This document shows, one piece after another, positions 1 through 8,694 of a stretch of 64,000 bases of DNA. The DNA lies in assembly GCA_020852275.1 (NCBI GenBank), contig JADZBE010000014.1, positions 36,697 through 100,696 of the forward strand, given 5' to 3'. The notes under the pieces are model-generated. The model was not told where the DNA came from, did no database searches, and worked only from the letters and a program-made list of their open reading frames with translations. The translations under genes were made by a program, and so were the position numbers. Each line of letters starts with the position of its first letter. The first letter of the stretch is position 1. The stretch is from Phycisphaerales bacterium. Lineage in GTDB: Bacteria > Planctomycetota > Phycisphaerae > UBA1845.

Positions 1-78
1 AATCTCGCCGGCCAATTCGCGGATGCGCCGGTCGAGCTGTTCGCGCGAAATGAGGATGCGAGCGATGTCCTTCTCCAT
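1..78 (-). CDS. hpt: hypoxanthine phosphoribosyltransferase, N-terminal 26 residues (cut by window edge)
   Basis: Reading leftward from an ATG at 78 the sequence encodes MEKDIARILISREQLDRRI and continues to the window edge. This matches the usual start of bacterial hypoxanthine phosphoribosyltransferases (a short acidic start, then ILIS.E.L..RI.EL). The enzyme salvages hypoxanthine and guanine with PRPP in the cytoplasm. The PRPP-binding loop lies outside the window, so the call rests on the N-terminus only. Confidence 0.6.
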   Translation of the reverse strand, partial: MEKDIARILISREQLDRRIRELAGEI

Positions 79-178
79 GGGCACATTGTAACGACAGCGG
101 CGTTGCGGGCGATTGCAGGCCCATCGCTTTTTCTGGGCCGCGCTTTTCCATGCCGCACCTTGCACAGCCGCGCCTTTC

Positions 179-203
179 AGAGCCGCGACCGTGAGGGAGC
201 GAG
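179..203 (+). repeat. dispersed GAGCCGCGACCGTGAGGGAGCG repeat, copy 1
   Basis: AGAGCCGCGACCGTGAGGGA followed by GCGAG. Near-identical copies occur at 295-318, 878-900, 6394-6420 and 6432-6458. It lies in the hpt-glgX intergenic region. Confidence 0.75.
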
Positions 204-294
204 TGCCGCCGCATCGGTTGCGGGTGAACTCTCTCAAGAACGTGCCCGCCCGGGATGCGGCGAGACTCGCTTGCTGACGCGCGCGGCTCTGTCA

Positions 295-318
295 GCGCCG
301 CGACCGTGAGGGAGGGAG
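295..318 (+). repeat. dispersed GAGCCGCGACCGTGAGGGAGCG repeat, copy 2
   Basis: GCGCCGCGACCGTGAGGGAG followed by GGAG differs from copy 1 at a few positions. It lies just downstream of the glgX stop. A GGCTCTG-containing inverted element (about 283-292) precedes it. Confidence 0.65.
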
Positions 319-349
319 TGTTCCCGTCCCCATCCAAGACCAGCCGCCT

Positions 350-2626
350 TCAGGAGTCGTCGGGGGCAGATGCCAGCAAATTGGTGGAGAACGCGCGCAA
401 ACGCAGCACACCGGGGATGGCGCCCTTGCGGTCGGATCGCCCCACGGAGCTTATTAGTTGCGTCCACGTGCGGGCGAGGGCGAGCGACGGCAGTTGGAAG
501 CGGACGGCGCGGGCGTTTGCATTGAGCAATAGCAACAGGGTCCGGGCGTGGGAGGATGAAGATATATGTTCGTGTCGCAACATGCCGAGGGCGCGGAGCG
601 CCGGGTCGTGCCAGTCAGCGGGCGTCAATTCCCGGCCATCGGGCCGCAGCCATGTCACGTCCTTGATGCCGCACTCACAATGGCATTGACCTGTGAGAAA
701 TGAAGCGCCTCGAAGGAGCGGGTAATTGCGGCGCAGCGCGAAGAGTTGACGCGCATAGGCGAGCAGGCTCGGCGCTTCTGCGTTCCAGCCGGACTCTGCA
801 CTGCTCCCTTCTTGTGAGGAAACTGCTTCGGAATCGCTTTGGCATTGCGACCCTCCCGCAGACTCTGTTGCACAACCGAGCCGCGACCGTGAGGGAGCGA
901 GGGTCTCGCTCCGAACCGGCGGGTTCTGAAACAGCGTCTCAGCCCCTTCCCGGGGGGGAGGGGGATGAATGCCTGCTGTCACACATGGCCAGTGCAGCCA
1001 GGAGGTTTGATTGTCCTGGCAGTAGGCGTTGTTGTTGCCTTGCTGGGATTGTCCCAGTTCGTCGCCGGCGCGGAGCATGGGAACGCCCTGAGCAAGAGCG
1101 ACGGTGGCGAGCATGTTGCGCCGGGCGCGATCCCGCAGGCGGATGATGCGCCGGTCGCGGGTCGGACCTTCCACGCCCCAATTGCAACTGGCATTGTCCT
1201 GCTGGCCGTCGCGGCCTTCCTCGCCATTGTTGTGGTTGCGGCGATTCTCATAAGTGGTCAGATCCTGCACTGTAAAACCGTCGTGGCAGGCGACATAGTT
1301 CATTCCGGAAAGCGCCGAGCCCTTCGCGGCGAAGACGTCGCTGCTTCCGGTCAGTGCATAGGCCATCCCCGCGGCCTGCCCCGCGTCGCCGCGCCAGAAT
1401 CGGCGGACCGTGTCGCGGAAGCGATCGTTCCATTCGGGCCATCCGCGCGGGAATCGGCCCAGCGCATAGCCGTCGGCCTGCGCGTCCCACGGCTCGGCAA
1501 TCAGCTTCACGCCGGAGAGCACCGAGTCTGCCGCCATTTCGGCGATCAGCGGATGATCCGGATCGAAGCCGTGTTCGCCCCTTGCCAGCGCGGAGGCGAG
1601 GTCCAGCCGGAAGCCGTCCACGTGCATTCGCTCCACCCAGTATCGCAGCGCATCGAGCACGAGCCGCCGCGTCGCGGAGTGATTCGTGTTGAGCGTGTTG
1701 CCGCAGCCGGTGACGTTGATGCAGCGCCCTTCCGCGTCGAGCCGGTAGGAAGTCGCGTGGTCCAGCCCTCGCAGGCAAAGCGTCGGTCCGGTCTCGTCGC
1801 CCTCGACGGTGTGGTTGAAGACCACGTCGAGAATCACCTCGATCCCGCGGGCGTGGAACGCCTGCACCATCTGCTTGAACTCGACGACCTGCTGCCCGCG
1901 GTCGCTGGAGGCAAACCGCGCGTCCGGCGCGAAGAAGCCGATCGGGTCGTAGCCCCAGTAGTTGGTCAGCCCTTTCTCGATCAGCCAGCGCCGCGTCAAG
2001 GCGTGCTGCACGGGAAGCAGCTCGACGGCCGTGACGCCCAGGGCGCAGAGGTGATCGAGGATGGGCGGGGCGCACAGGCCCAGGTATCGGCCGCGATCCC
2101 GCGGCGGCACGTCGGGATGGAGCATCGTCGTGCCTTTGACGTGGCACTCGTACAGGAGCGTATCGGACCAGGGCGTGCGCGGCGCGCGGTCGTCGCACCA
2201 GTTGAAGGCGTCGTCCACCAGGACGCTGCGCGGCACGAAGAGAGAGCTGTCGCGGTCATCGCGCGTGGTCGGCTCGGCGTTCGGCAGTCGCCGCGCGTCG
2301 CACACCGCGTCGTCCCAGCGGATGCAACCCGCCACGGCGCGGGCGCGAGGATCGAGCAGGAGCTTGGCGGGATTGAATCGCAGCCCGCGGCGCGGGTCCC
2401 AGGGGCCGTGCGCGCGGAGACCGTAGAGCTGCCCCGCCGAAAGCCCCGGCGCATGCGCGATCCACTCCCCGTCGGCGCGGCGCACCAAGGGGATTCTCCG
2501 GGTCTCATGCACGCCGTTCTGATCGAACAGGCAGAGGTCGATGCGCTCCGCGGTCTCGGAGAAGACGCGGAATTCATGCGCGCTGAGTGGACCTTCGGCG
2601 GATGCGGCGTCTGTCTGGTGGCTCAT
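350..2626 (-). CDS. glgX: glycogen debranching enzyme (GlgX/isoamylase type, GH13) with an in-frame insertion
   Basis: A 758-residue isoamylase-type GH13 enzyme that hydrolyses alpha-1,6 branches of glycogen or limit dextrin in the cytoplasm. It has an N-terminal CBM48-like domain (about 1-140), then the catalytic barrel. Visible motifs are DVVFNH (about 267-272), the nucleophile in VDGFRLD (D342), the acid/base in AEPWD (E378) and the transition-state Asp in CHDG (D449). GNNNAYCQDN near 530-540 is typical of GlgX. Residues about 549-620 are low-complexity sequence found in no GlgX I know. This stretch contains a copy of the dispersed repeat at 878-900, and normal homology resumes at LLAYARQLFALRR. 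The reading frame survives the insertion. The ATG at 2626 gives an ordinary N-terminus. The long plus-strand open frame across this gene is a shadow. Confidence 0.9.
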   Translation of the reverse strand: MSHQTDAASAEGPLSAHEFRVFSETAERIDLCLFDQNGVHETRRIPLVRRADGEWIAHAPGLSAGQLYGLRAHGPWDPRRGLRFNPAKLLLDPRARAVAGCIRWDDAVCDARRLPNAEPTTRDDRDSSLFVPRSVLVDDAFNWCDDRAPRTPWSDTLLYECHVKGTTMLHPDVPPRDRGRYLGLCAPPILDHLCALGVTAVELLPVQHALTRRWLIEKGLTNYWGYDPIGFFAPDARFASSDRGQQVVEFKQMVQAFHARGIEVILDVVFNHTVEGDETGPTLCLRGLDHATSYRLDAEGRCINVTGCGNTLNTNHSATRRLVLDALRYWVERMHVDGFRLDLASALARGEHGFDPDHPLIAEMAADSVLSGVKLIAEPWDAQADGYALGRFPRGWPEWNDRFRDTVRRFWRGDAGQAAGMAYALTGSSDVFAAKGSALSGMNYVACHDGFTVQDLTTYENRRNHNNGEEGRDGQQDNASCNWGVEGPTRDRRIIRLRDRARRNMLATVALAQGVPMLRAGDELGQSQQGNNNAYCQDNQTSWLHWPCVTAGIHPPPPREGAETLFQNPPVRSETLAPSRSRLGCATESAGGSQCQSDSEAVSSQEGSSAESGWNAEAPSLLAYARQLFALRRNYPLLRGASFLTGQCHCECGIKDVTWLRPDGRELTPADWHDPALRALGMLRHEHISSSSHARTLLLLLNANARAVRFQLPSLALARTWTQLISSVGRSDRKGAIPGVLRLRAFSTNLLASAPDDS
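878..900 (+). repeat. dispersed repeat copy 3, inside glgX
   Basis: GAGCCGCGACCGTGAGGGAG followed by CGA, in the middle of the extra about 216 bp (about 767-982) of glgX. It is the same repeat as in the intergenic regions at 179 and 6394. Confidence 0.75.
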
Positions 2627-2746
2627 GGAAAACCGTCGGCGAACCGGTCCGTCTCATTTCATCTGCTGCGGCTGGGCAGCGATTTCCTGGATGAGAGCTT
2701 ACAACCCGGAAGGGTGAATGCACAGGTTGGGATTCTGTGCTCCTTG

Positions 2747-2854
2747 CACCGATTGGGAAACCGGTGCCACATTCACCGGTTGGAAGCCGGTGCCACACTT
2801 CACCGGTTGCAAACCGGTTCCATACTTCACCGGTTGGAAACCGCCGCCACACTC
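2747..2854 (+). repeat. 27-bp tandem repeat, four units
   Basis: Units start at 2747, 2774, 2801 and 2828. Each begins CACCG(G/A)TTG and continues (C/G)AA(A/G)CCG(G/C), ending in a CCACACTT-like tail; each unit contains the inverted pair ACCGGTT/AACCGGT. Being 27 bp the array stays open in one frame, but it lies between glgX and the metalloprotease and shows no start signal. No unique spacers are present, so it is not a CRISPR array. Confidence 0.85.
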
Positions 2855-2881
2855 AGACCCTTCCGCGCAGGGAACAAGAAA

Positions 2882-2913
2882 GCCCCTCATGATCGCCTTG
2901 GATCATGAGGGGC
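2882..2913 (-). terminator. intrinsic terminator downstream of the metalloprotease gene
   Basis: A perfect 13-bp stem, GCCCCTCATGATC (2882-2894) and GATCATGAGGGGC (2901-2913), with a 6-nt loop. Read on the minus strand it is followed by TTTCTTGTT. It lies about 80 bp past the stop at 2994. Confidence 0.7.
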
Positions 2914-2993
2914 ATCGTGGTCCACAGGTGCCTTTCGAAGGATAAGGCCGCGAGAAAAACTCCCTCGCCCTCATCCCGCCCGACGCGCTCCGC

Positions 2994-5900
2994 CTACTTG
3001 CCTCCCGTCGGACGCATGAACGACACGCCTCCTCCACCGCCGCCGCCGAACTCGTTCAGCTCCGGCGCGAGCATCCGCTCGATGCGCGACTTGCAGGCCG
3101 TCAGGTGCGCCTGCGAGGCGAAGTCCGCCTTGTTCGCCGACAGGATCTTGTCGATGTCCGCGGCCGTGCGCTTCAGCGAGTACTGCACCATCGCGTGCAG
3201 GTCCGGCGAGATGGCCGAGCCGGGCTGCGAACGGACAAGCGGCTCGACGACGCCGAGATACTCGCGCTGCAGCGACCGGCGCACGCTGGAGAGGAACGGG
3301 TTGCCATCGTTCCACGTCCCGTCGGTGAGGCGCTTGAGGTTCGTCGCGTCCGACCAGCAGGCCTTCTCCAGACGCTGGATGTACTCGGCGGCGGTGAACT
3401 TGTCGCTGCCGTTGGCTTTCAGCTCCGCGTCGTGGATGCGGCGCAGCGTGTTCGGGAACCAGCGGTCGAAGAGATTGGACCACTGGAGCGAGGCGATGGT
3501 GGCGTGCACCGGGAAGTCCACGGTCATCGTCGCGTCCATGCCGTCGTGCCACCACCGCGGCGGCGCGAGGTGATTGAGCACCTTTTCGTCGAACGTGAAG
3601 AACTTGTCCGACAGCACCGTCTCCTCCAGGAAGGTCATCGCGCGGCGCTGCGTCTCCGCATCGATCATGGTGAACGGCGTCGGCGCCGCTCCGTCGCCGC
3701 GGTGCGAGCGGGAGAAGTACTGCCCGCCGATGTACCGCCCGACGAAGTCCAGCACCCGCGCCCGCTGGAACACCAGCGTCATGTACGTCTGCGTCAGGTG
3801 ATACCAGCTCTCGCCGTCCTTCACCGCCCAGGTGAGCACGTCGGCCATGCGCTTGTCCATCAGCGTCGTCTGCTCCTTGGCCCAGTCGATGGGGTTCTTG
3901 GTGCAGTCGAAGCGGTTGACGCGCGGGTCGGCGCCGAGCATCGAGGCATCCTCGTCGGTGGCGTACGCCAGCTCCGGCTCCGCGGCGCGCGAGGCGATCT
4001 GCTTGAGCATCTCCTCCTCGCCCGACGGCGCGCCGGCAAACGACGCCGCGCCGCCCGAACCGCCCGCCGCAGAGGCCGCCATGCCCGCAGCGCCCGCGTC
4101 CATCATGACGCTCGCATCACCTGACTCGATCGCCTTCCTCGCCTCGGGAGGAAGCTGCGCCAGCACTTCGGCCGGGATGTTCCTGGCATCGGTCGAGCCT
4201 GCAGCGGGCGCCGCAGTCTCGCCGGCCTTCTCGGCCTTCTTGCCGCGCTTGCCCTCGGGCTTGTCCTTCGGCTCCTCGCCGGCGCCGGTCGCGGCCCCGT
4301 CTTTCGCGCCCTCCGCGTCCTTGCCCTTGAAGTTGGCGTCGAACGGGCGGTAGCCGTACTCGATCGCCCAGTAGTCATACGGGCCGATCGTCGGCGTGAT
4401 GAAGCGGTGGTCCTTCGTAAGATCCGCGAAGAACAGCGCGGGGTTGTAGTCCATCACCGAGCCGGTGGTGGCCTCGTTCTTCTTCGCGCGCGCCTTGATT
4501 TCCTCGAGCGTCCAGACCGAGCTGGCGATGAAGTTGTGCCGCAGCCCCAGCGTGTGCCCGACCTCGTGCATGACGACTTCCTTGATGACCTCGTAGAGGA
4601 ACTCGTCCTTGCGCTCGCGCGGAGCGGTGGCGAGCAGCGCGCCGGCGTAGGCCATCTGCTGCTTCATGCCTTCGACGTAGTCGCAGACGGCGCATCCGTT
4701 GGCGCGGGCGCGCTTCTGCAGCATCGCGTGCGCGTCGAGCTTCGGCTCGTCGCGGAAGCTGAGCGTTTCCCAGTCGCGTGTCGGACGCCGCCACTGCGGA
4801 TACGCCGCCAGGAACCGCTCCAGCACCGGGTCGGACAGCTTGCTCGTCACCAGCGCGTCGGGCGTCAGCGTGCCCATCTCCGTCTCGAAGAAGCGGACCA
4901 TCGAGTCGTCGAACACGATGTCGGCGTCGTAAATCTGCCCGGTGAACGGGTTGGCGCGGTGCGGACCCATCGCAAAGCCGCCCCCGGTCACAATCCAGCG
5001 GAAGAAGCTGTAGCGCATGTCCTCCGGGTCGAGGTTGCGCCACTCGTTGTCGTCGGTCTGCTGACGGACCTCGACGGCGTTCAGGAAACCGCACTTCTCG
5101 TAGGCCTTGTTCCATTCGAGGATGCCGTCGCGCACGGCGCGGCGGAACTGCACGGGCACGGTCTTCTCGATGTAGTAGATGATCGGCTGCTTCGGCTCGC
5201 ACAGCGCCAAGCTGGGGTCGCGCTTCACAAGCTGCCAGCGGTCCACGTAGCGATTGAACAGGTCGCGCGATTCGACGGACTTGGACCAGTCCTGATTCGC
5301 GGTGAGGAAATAGCCCACGCGGTCGTCGGCGATGCGCGGCTGATAGTCGGACTTGGGCAGCTTCCAGAAGCTGTAATGCACGCCCGTTTTCCCGTAGGAG
5401 CCGGGCGGCGAACCTTGCGACGTCGCCAGGTCCACGCCGATTTCGACGTTCAGCTCGAACGTCTTCTTCTTGGTCCAGCGGCTCAGACCAGGGTTGATCC
5501 CGCCGGCGCCCGTGCCGCCGAAAAACGAGTCAAACCCCTGCGACATCCAGCCGATGTCCGCGAAGTCGCTCTTGAGCAACGCGCCGAAGTCGATCACCGG
5601 ATCGCCGCCGGGCGCCTTGGTCAGGATCGGCACGGCCACGCGGATGCGGTCGGGGTACGTTCGCTTGACGGCGTCGTCCACTTCCTCGTTCTCATTGCGG
5701 ACATAGCGCGTCTCCGGCTCGACCAGCAGAAGCTGCTTGCCGAAAATCTCCCACTTCACCACGCTCTGCGCCAGCGGGAAGCCGGTGAAAAAGCCGCCGG
5801 CCGTCACGCTCGTGGAGATCATGAACTGCTCGCCGAGGAAGCTCGATGGGATCTGGCAGAGGAGTTTTTCAGGGTCTTTGTCCTTGGCATCATCGCCGTA

Positions 5901-6149
5901 GGACCACAGCGTCAGCAGCCCCTTCTGCGCGACCATGTCCTTGGTGACGTCCTTGAAATCGGGGAACTCCTCGTCGCCGCCGCCGGGCTTGCCCGGGCCT
6001 TTCATCATCATGCCCGAGACGACCTGGCTGAGGTCCAGCGCCTCCTCCTTGTTGCCCGCATCCTTCGGCGCGTCTTTCGGCGGATCGCCGAGCACCGGCT
6101 GAAGGGCGAGTACGGCGACCCCCAGCGCCAACCACAGTTGCCTTCTCAT
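2994..6149 (-). CDS. secreted zinc-dependent metalloprotease, DUF5117/DUF5118-like
   Basis: A 1051-residue exported protease. An ATG at 6149 is preceded by AAAGGAG and opens a signal peptide (MRRQLWLALGVAVLALQPVLG), which is why it was chosen over the upstream in-frame ATG. The metzincin zinc motif HEVGHTLGLRH (HExxHxxGxxH) lies near residue 530, followed by a Met-turn-like SVMDY. This combination is typical of the large DUF5117/DUF5118 proteases common in Planctomycetota and Bacteroidota. A low-complexity Lys/Glu/Ala/Gly linker (about 630-730) splits the C-terminal region, which ends in a Gly-rich tail. The substrate is unknown. It stands alone, with a terminator after it. Confidence 0.88.
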   Translation of the reverse strand: MRRQLWLALGVAVLALQPVLGDPPKDAPKDAGNKEEALDLSQVVSGMMMKGPGKPGGGDEEFPDFKDVTKDMVAQKGLLTLWSYGDDAKDKDPEKLLCQIPSSFLGEQFMISTSVTAGGFFTGFPLAQSVVKWEIFGKQLLLVEPETRYVRNENEEVDDAVKRTYPDRIRVAVPILTKAPGGDPVIDFGALLKSDFADIGWMSQGFDSFFGGTGAGGINPGLSRWTKKKTFELNVEIGVDLATSQGSPPGSYGKTGVHYSFWKLPKSDYQPRIADDRVGYFLTANQDWSKSVESRDLFNRYVDRWQLVKRDPSLALCEPKQPIIYYIEKTVPVQFRRAVRDGILEWNKAYEKCGFLNAVEVRQQTDDNEWRNLDPEDMRYSFFRWIVTGGGFAMGPHRANPFTGQIYDADIVFDDSMVRFFETEMGTLTPDALVTSKLSDPVLERFLAAYPQWRRPTRDWETLSFRDEPKLDAHAMLQKRARANGCAVCDYVEGMKQQMAYAGALLATAPRERKDEFLYEVIKEVVMHEVGHTLGLRHNFIASSVWTLEEIKARAKKNEATTGSVMDYNPALFFADLTKDHRFITPTIGPYDYWAIEYGYRPFDANFKGKDAEGAKDGAATGAGEEPKDKPEGKRGKKAEKAGETAAPAAGSTDARNIPAEVLAQLPPEARKAIESGDASVMMDAGAAGMAASAAGGSGGAASFAGAPSGEEEMLKQIASRAAEPELAYATDEDASMLGADPRVNRFDCTKNPIDWAKEQTTLMDKRMADVLTWAVKDGESWYHLTQTYMTLVFQRARVLDFVGRYIGGQYFSRSHRGDGAAPTPFTMIDAETQRRAMTFLEETVLSDKFFTFDEKVLNHLAPPRWWHDGMDATMTVDFPVHATIASLQWSNLFDRWFPNTLRRIHDAELKANGSDKFTAAEYIQRLEKACWSDATNLKRLTDGTWNDGNPFLSSVRRSLQREYLGVVEPLVRSQPGSAISPDLHAMVQYSLKRTAADIDKILSANKADFASQAHLTACKSRIERMLAPELNEFGGGGGGGVSFMRPTGGK

Positions 6150-6393
6150 AGATGAAACTCCTTTCAACAAGACTTGTTCCAAGTTTTCAGGCGGTCGATG
6201 TGCGATGCCTGACACGATGGTGAAACTGAATGAGAAACGAAAAAACTCCTTGTTCCGCGGTGCGCCTTGTGGGACGCGCCGCGGGATGCCGTGCCGTTTA
6301 CTCGCGGCGGCGCCGTGCGGATCGGATTGTACACCGTGCGGTTCGGTCTGGCGTATCGAACTCGTCGAAAGGCAGTCTTTCTTTTTGCATCAC

Positions 6394-6420
6394 AGAGCCG
6401 CGACCGTCAGGGAGCGAACC
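6394..6420 (+). repeat. dispersed repeat copy 4
   Basis: AGAGCCGCGACCGTCAGGGA followed by GCGAACC. The T-C-A variant (CGTCAGG instead of CGTGAGG) is shared only with copy 5. Confidence 0.75.
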
Positions 6421-6431
6421 ATCTGCATGAG

Positions 6432-6458
6432 AGAGCCGCGACCGTCAGGGAGCGAACC
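6432..6458 (+). repeat. dispersed repeat copy 5
   Basis: Identical to copy 4 over 27 bp, starting 38 bp later, with an ATCTGCATGAG spacer. This suggests a local duplication. Confidence 0.75.
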
Positions 6459-6943
6459 GCCGTCGCCCTGTGCCGGAACCGGTTCTGGAGACATCCGGAT
6501 GCATCCACCCGTACGCGGGTCGCCTGCGAACGCTCGCGGCTCTCAAAAGCACGCGCCCGCGCGTCCCAAATGAGACACGACGCGCCGAAACGCCGGGGAT
6601 CACAAGCATGGCGGCGCGACCTTCGACCTCACCCCCGCGATTCCTGCCGCACAATGGCTACCATCCTAGTCGATTCAGGTTGCTCTTGCCGAGCCGGACG
6701 CGGTCAAAAGCTGTATTGGGCCGAGCGCGACCGTATTCTGAAGCACGCGCGAGCTGCGGGGGGCGTGGCACGGTCTTGCGCATTCGCCTGACCGTGGCGG
6801 TTCGGGATCCCGACGCCTTGGCTCGCTCCACGGGTCCGCTGCTGCGGACCCGTGCCACCCGGCGCGGGGCCGTGCGACCCGCCTCTGATCCAGCCGACCG
6901 GGTGTCTAGGCGTCCGCGGGCTTGGGGGGTAGCATTCCGCCCG

Positions 6944-7846
6944 ATGCGGCGGCTGGTCATCATGAATCAGAAGGGCGGCGTGGGGAAAACCACGACGACG
7001 GCCAACCTCGGCGGCGCGCTGGCGCGCATGGGGTGGCGCGTGCTGATGGTCGATCTCGACCCACAGGCGCACCTGTCCATCCACTTCGGCTTCGATCCCG
7101 AGCAGGAGGCGCCCACCATTTACGACGTGCTGACCGGCGACGCCAAGGCCGGCGACGTGCTGTTCCGCAGCGCGGAAGGCGTGACCCTCATTCCCTCGTG
7201 CGTGGACCTTGCCGCAGCGGAAGTGGAGCTGGTCGGCCACGCGGATCGTCACGCGATCCTCGTCCGCGCCATCGACGCTCTGGACGAGCCGTTCGACGCC
7301 GTGCTCATCGACTGCCCGCCGTCGCTGGGACTCTTGACGCTGAACGGGCTGACGGCGGCCTATGAAGTGCTGATCCCGCTTCAACCGCACTTCCTGGCGC
7401 TTCAGGGGTTGATGAAGCTGGGGCAGACGGTGGCGCTGGTGCGCGAGCGGCTCAACCCGATGCTGCGCATCGCGGGCGTCGTCATCTGCATGCAGGACAC
7501 GGGCACGCTGCTCAGCGCCGAGGTGATCCACGGGCTGGAGCAGATCCTCGAAGCTCAGCGGCGGGCGGGCAACGCCTGGTCCGACGCCCGCATCTTCCAC
7601 ACGCGTATCCGCCGCAACATCAAGCTCGCTGAATGCCCGAGCCACCAGGTCTCCATCTTCGAGTACGCCGCCAAGAGCAACGGCGCGCTGGATTACGCGG
7701 CGCTGGCGCACGAGATGTTCGCCGCGGTGGAAGTCAAGGAACTTGTCGCGGCGGACGTGGCGGCCACGATTCCCATGCCCGCGCCTCGGACCGAACCGGT
7801 TCCCGCCGTGGAGGTGCCCATGTCCCGTCAGGCCGCAGGCGCATAG
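6944..7846 (+). CDS. parA: ParA/Soj-type ATPase (orphan)
   Basis: A 300-residue ParA-family P-loop ATPase. The deviant Walker A motif KGGVGKTT lies at residues 10-17, the Walker A' region is VLMVDLDPQ, and the Walker B-like strand is VLIDCPPSLGLLTLN. The ATG at 6944 puts the P-loop at the canonical distance from the N-terminus; the upstream open frame is repeat-rich and not coding-like. ParA proteins segregate chromosomes or plasmids, or position cell machinery, by ATP-dependent DNA binding. No parB lies next to it (the ParB-like gene at 56-58 kb is in the island), so partner and cargo are unknown. The VanZ-like gene starts 12 bp downstream. Confidence 0.9.
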   Translation: MRRLVIMNQKGGVGKTTTTANLGGALARMGWRVLMVDLDPQAHLSIHFGFDPEQEAPTIYDVLTGDAKAGDVLFRSAEGVTLIPSCVDLAAAEVELVGHADRHAILVRAIDALDEPFDAVLIDCPPSLGLLTLNGLTAAYEVLIPLQPHFLALQGLMKLGQTVALVRERLNPMLRIAGVVICMQDTGTLLSAEVIHGLEQILEAQRRAGNAWSDARIFHTRIRRNIKLAECPSHQVSIFEYAAKSNGALDYAALAHEMFAAVEVKELVAADVAATIPMPAPRTEPVPAVEVPMSRQAAGA

Positions 7847-7858
7847 GCGGGCACAGCG

Positions 7859-8257
7859 ATGCTTCGACTCCGTTTCAGCTTCCGTTCCGCTTCCACGCTG
7901 CGAGTGCTTTGGCTGGCCTACTGGGTCGGGATGGCCGCGGCGATGCACACGCCCGTGCCCGGGCGGCTGCACCTGCCGGTTGCCGGCGGCGACAAGATTC
8001 TCCATTGCCTGATGTACTTCCTGCTGACGATGCTCGGGGCGCGGGTCATGATGCTCGGCAGCGGGCTGACGAACCGGCGGTTGGCGATGTGGGGCGCGGT
8101 TTACCTGGCGTATGCGGCGCTGGACGAATTCCTGCAACCTCTCACCGGCCGCACCGCCTCGGTGAACGACTGGCTCGCCGACGCCACAGGGATCGTGCTG
8201 GCAAGTTCGATCCTCAGCACGCAGACGGCGCGGTCGGACGACCTTGAGGGGAACTGA
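7859..8257 (+). CDS. VanZ-like integral membrane protein
   Basis: A 132-residue protein with about three to four transmembrane segments and the VanZ-family pattern DKxxHCLMYFLL near residue 45, followed by ALDEFLQPLTGRTASVNDWLADATG near 93-117 (the conserved DE..Q...R..s..D..AN block). The founding member gives low-level teicoplanin resistance; most homologues have no assigned role. It starts 12 bp after parA and is probably co-transcribed with it. Confidence 0.8.
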   Translation: MLRLRFSFRSASTLRVLWLAYWVGMAAAMHTPVPGRLHLPVAGGDKILHCLMYFLLTMLGARVMMLGSGLTNRRLAMWGAVYLAYAALDEFLQPLTGRTASVNDWLADATGIVLASSILSTQTARSDDLEGN

Positions 8258-8694
8258 CGGAACGCGGGGTTCGAAGACCCCGTGGGACCGCGGCGATTTC
8301 GGATTTCGGATTTCGGATTCCTGTTCCAGATTTCCATTTCAAATTTCAGATTTCAGATTGCTGTTCCAGGTTTCGGTTTCAAATTTCAGATTTCAAATCT
8401 GAGATTCTGAATTTCACATCCTTGGACAACGCACCATCCTCCACGCACCATCCTCCACGCACCACGGTCTACGAAACACCGTCAACGCCAGCCCTCCACG
8501 CACCGCCGTCCACGCACGCATGGGAACAGACTCGGATACGCGCGCCCGCGCAACAGCTCATTCAGCCCGACCTCGCAGATCCGCTCCAAGGGCGGATTGC
8601 CAATCTCGGGAAGTTCTCCCGCCGCATAACATCCGCGCCCATTGCCCGTCTGAATCTGTCGCGGCCAGACAACCTGTTGCAACGGCGGGCGACC
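8258..8694. repeat. intergenic low-complexity ATTTC(G/A)G repeats and CACGCACCATCCTC repeats
   Basis: 8296-8416 is made of ATTTCGG / ATTTCAG / ATTTCAA units, far more AT-rich than its surroundings. 8428-8520 carries short CACGCACCAT(C/G)CTC-type direct repeats. An open frame crosses this area into the gspF gene but is not coding-like. Confidence 0.7.

Larger units (their letters stand above)
6150..6943. other. 794-bp intergenic region between divergent genes
   Basis: It contains dispersed-repeat copies 4 and 5 (6394-6458) and probably the promoters of the metalloprotease and parA genes. Short frames crossing it lack ribosome-binding sites and resemble no family, so no gene is called. Confidence 0.6.

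Noticed and set aside
2747..2854. A possible CRISPR array
   Set aside because: Units are contiguous with no unique spacers, and no cas gene is in the window (the Cas4-like gene lies with Argonaute).
965..2908. A 647-codon plus-strand open frame across glgX
   Set aside because: It is the antisense of glgX, rich in Arg/Ala/Val without any domain, and runs into the tandem repeat. The minus-strand protein has intact GH13 motifs.
4407..6155. A 582-codon plus-strand frame across the metalloprotease
   Set aside because: It is antisense shadow coding; the opposite strand carries HExxHxxGxxH and a signal peptide.
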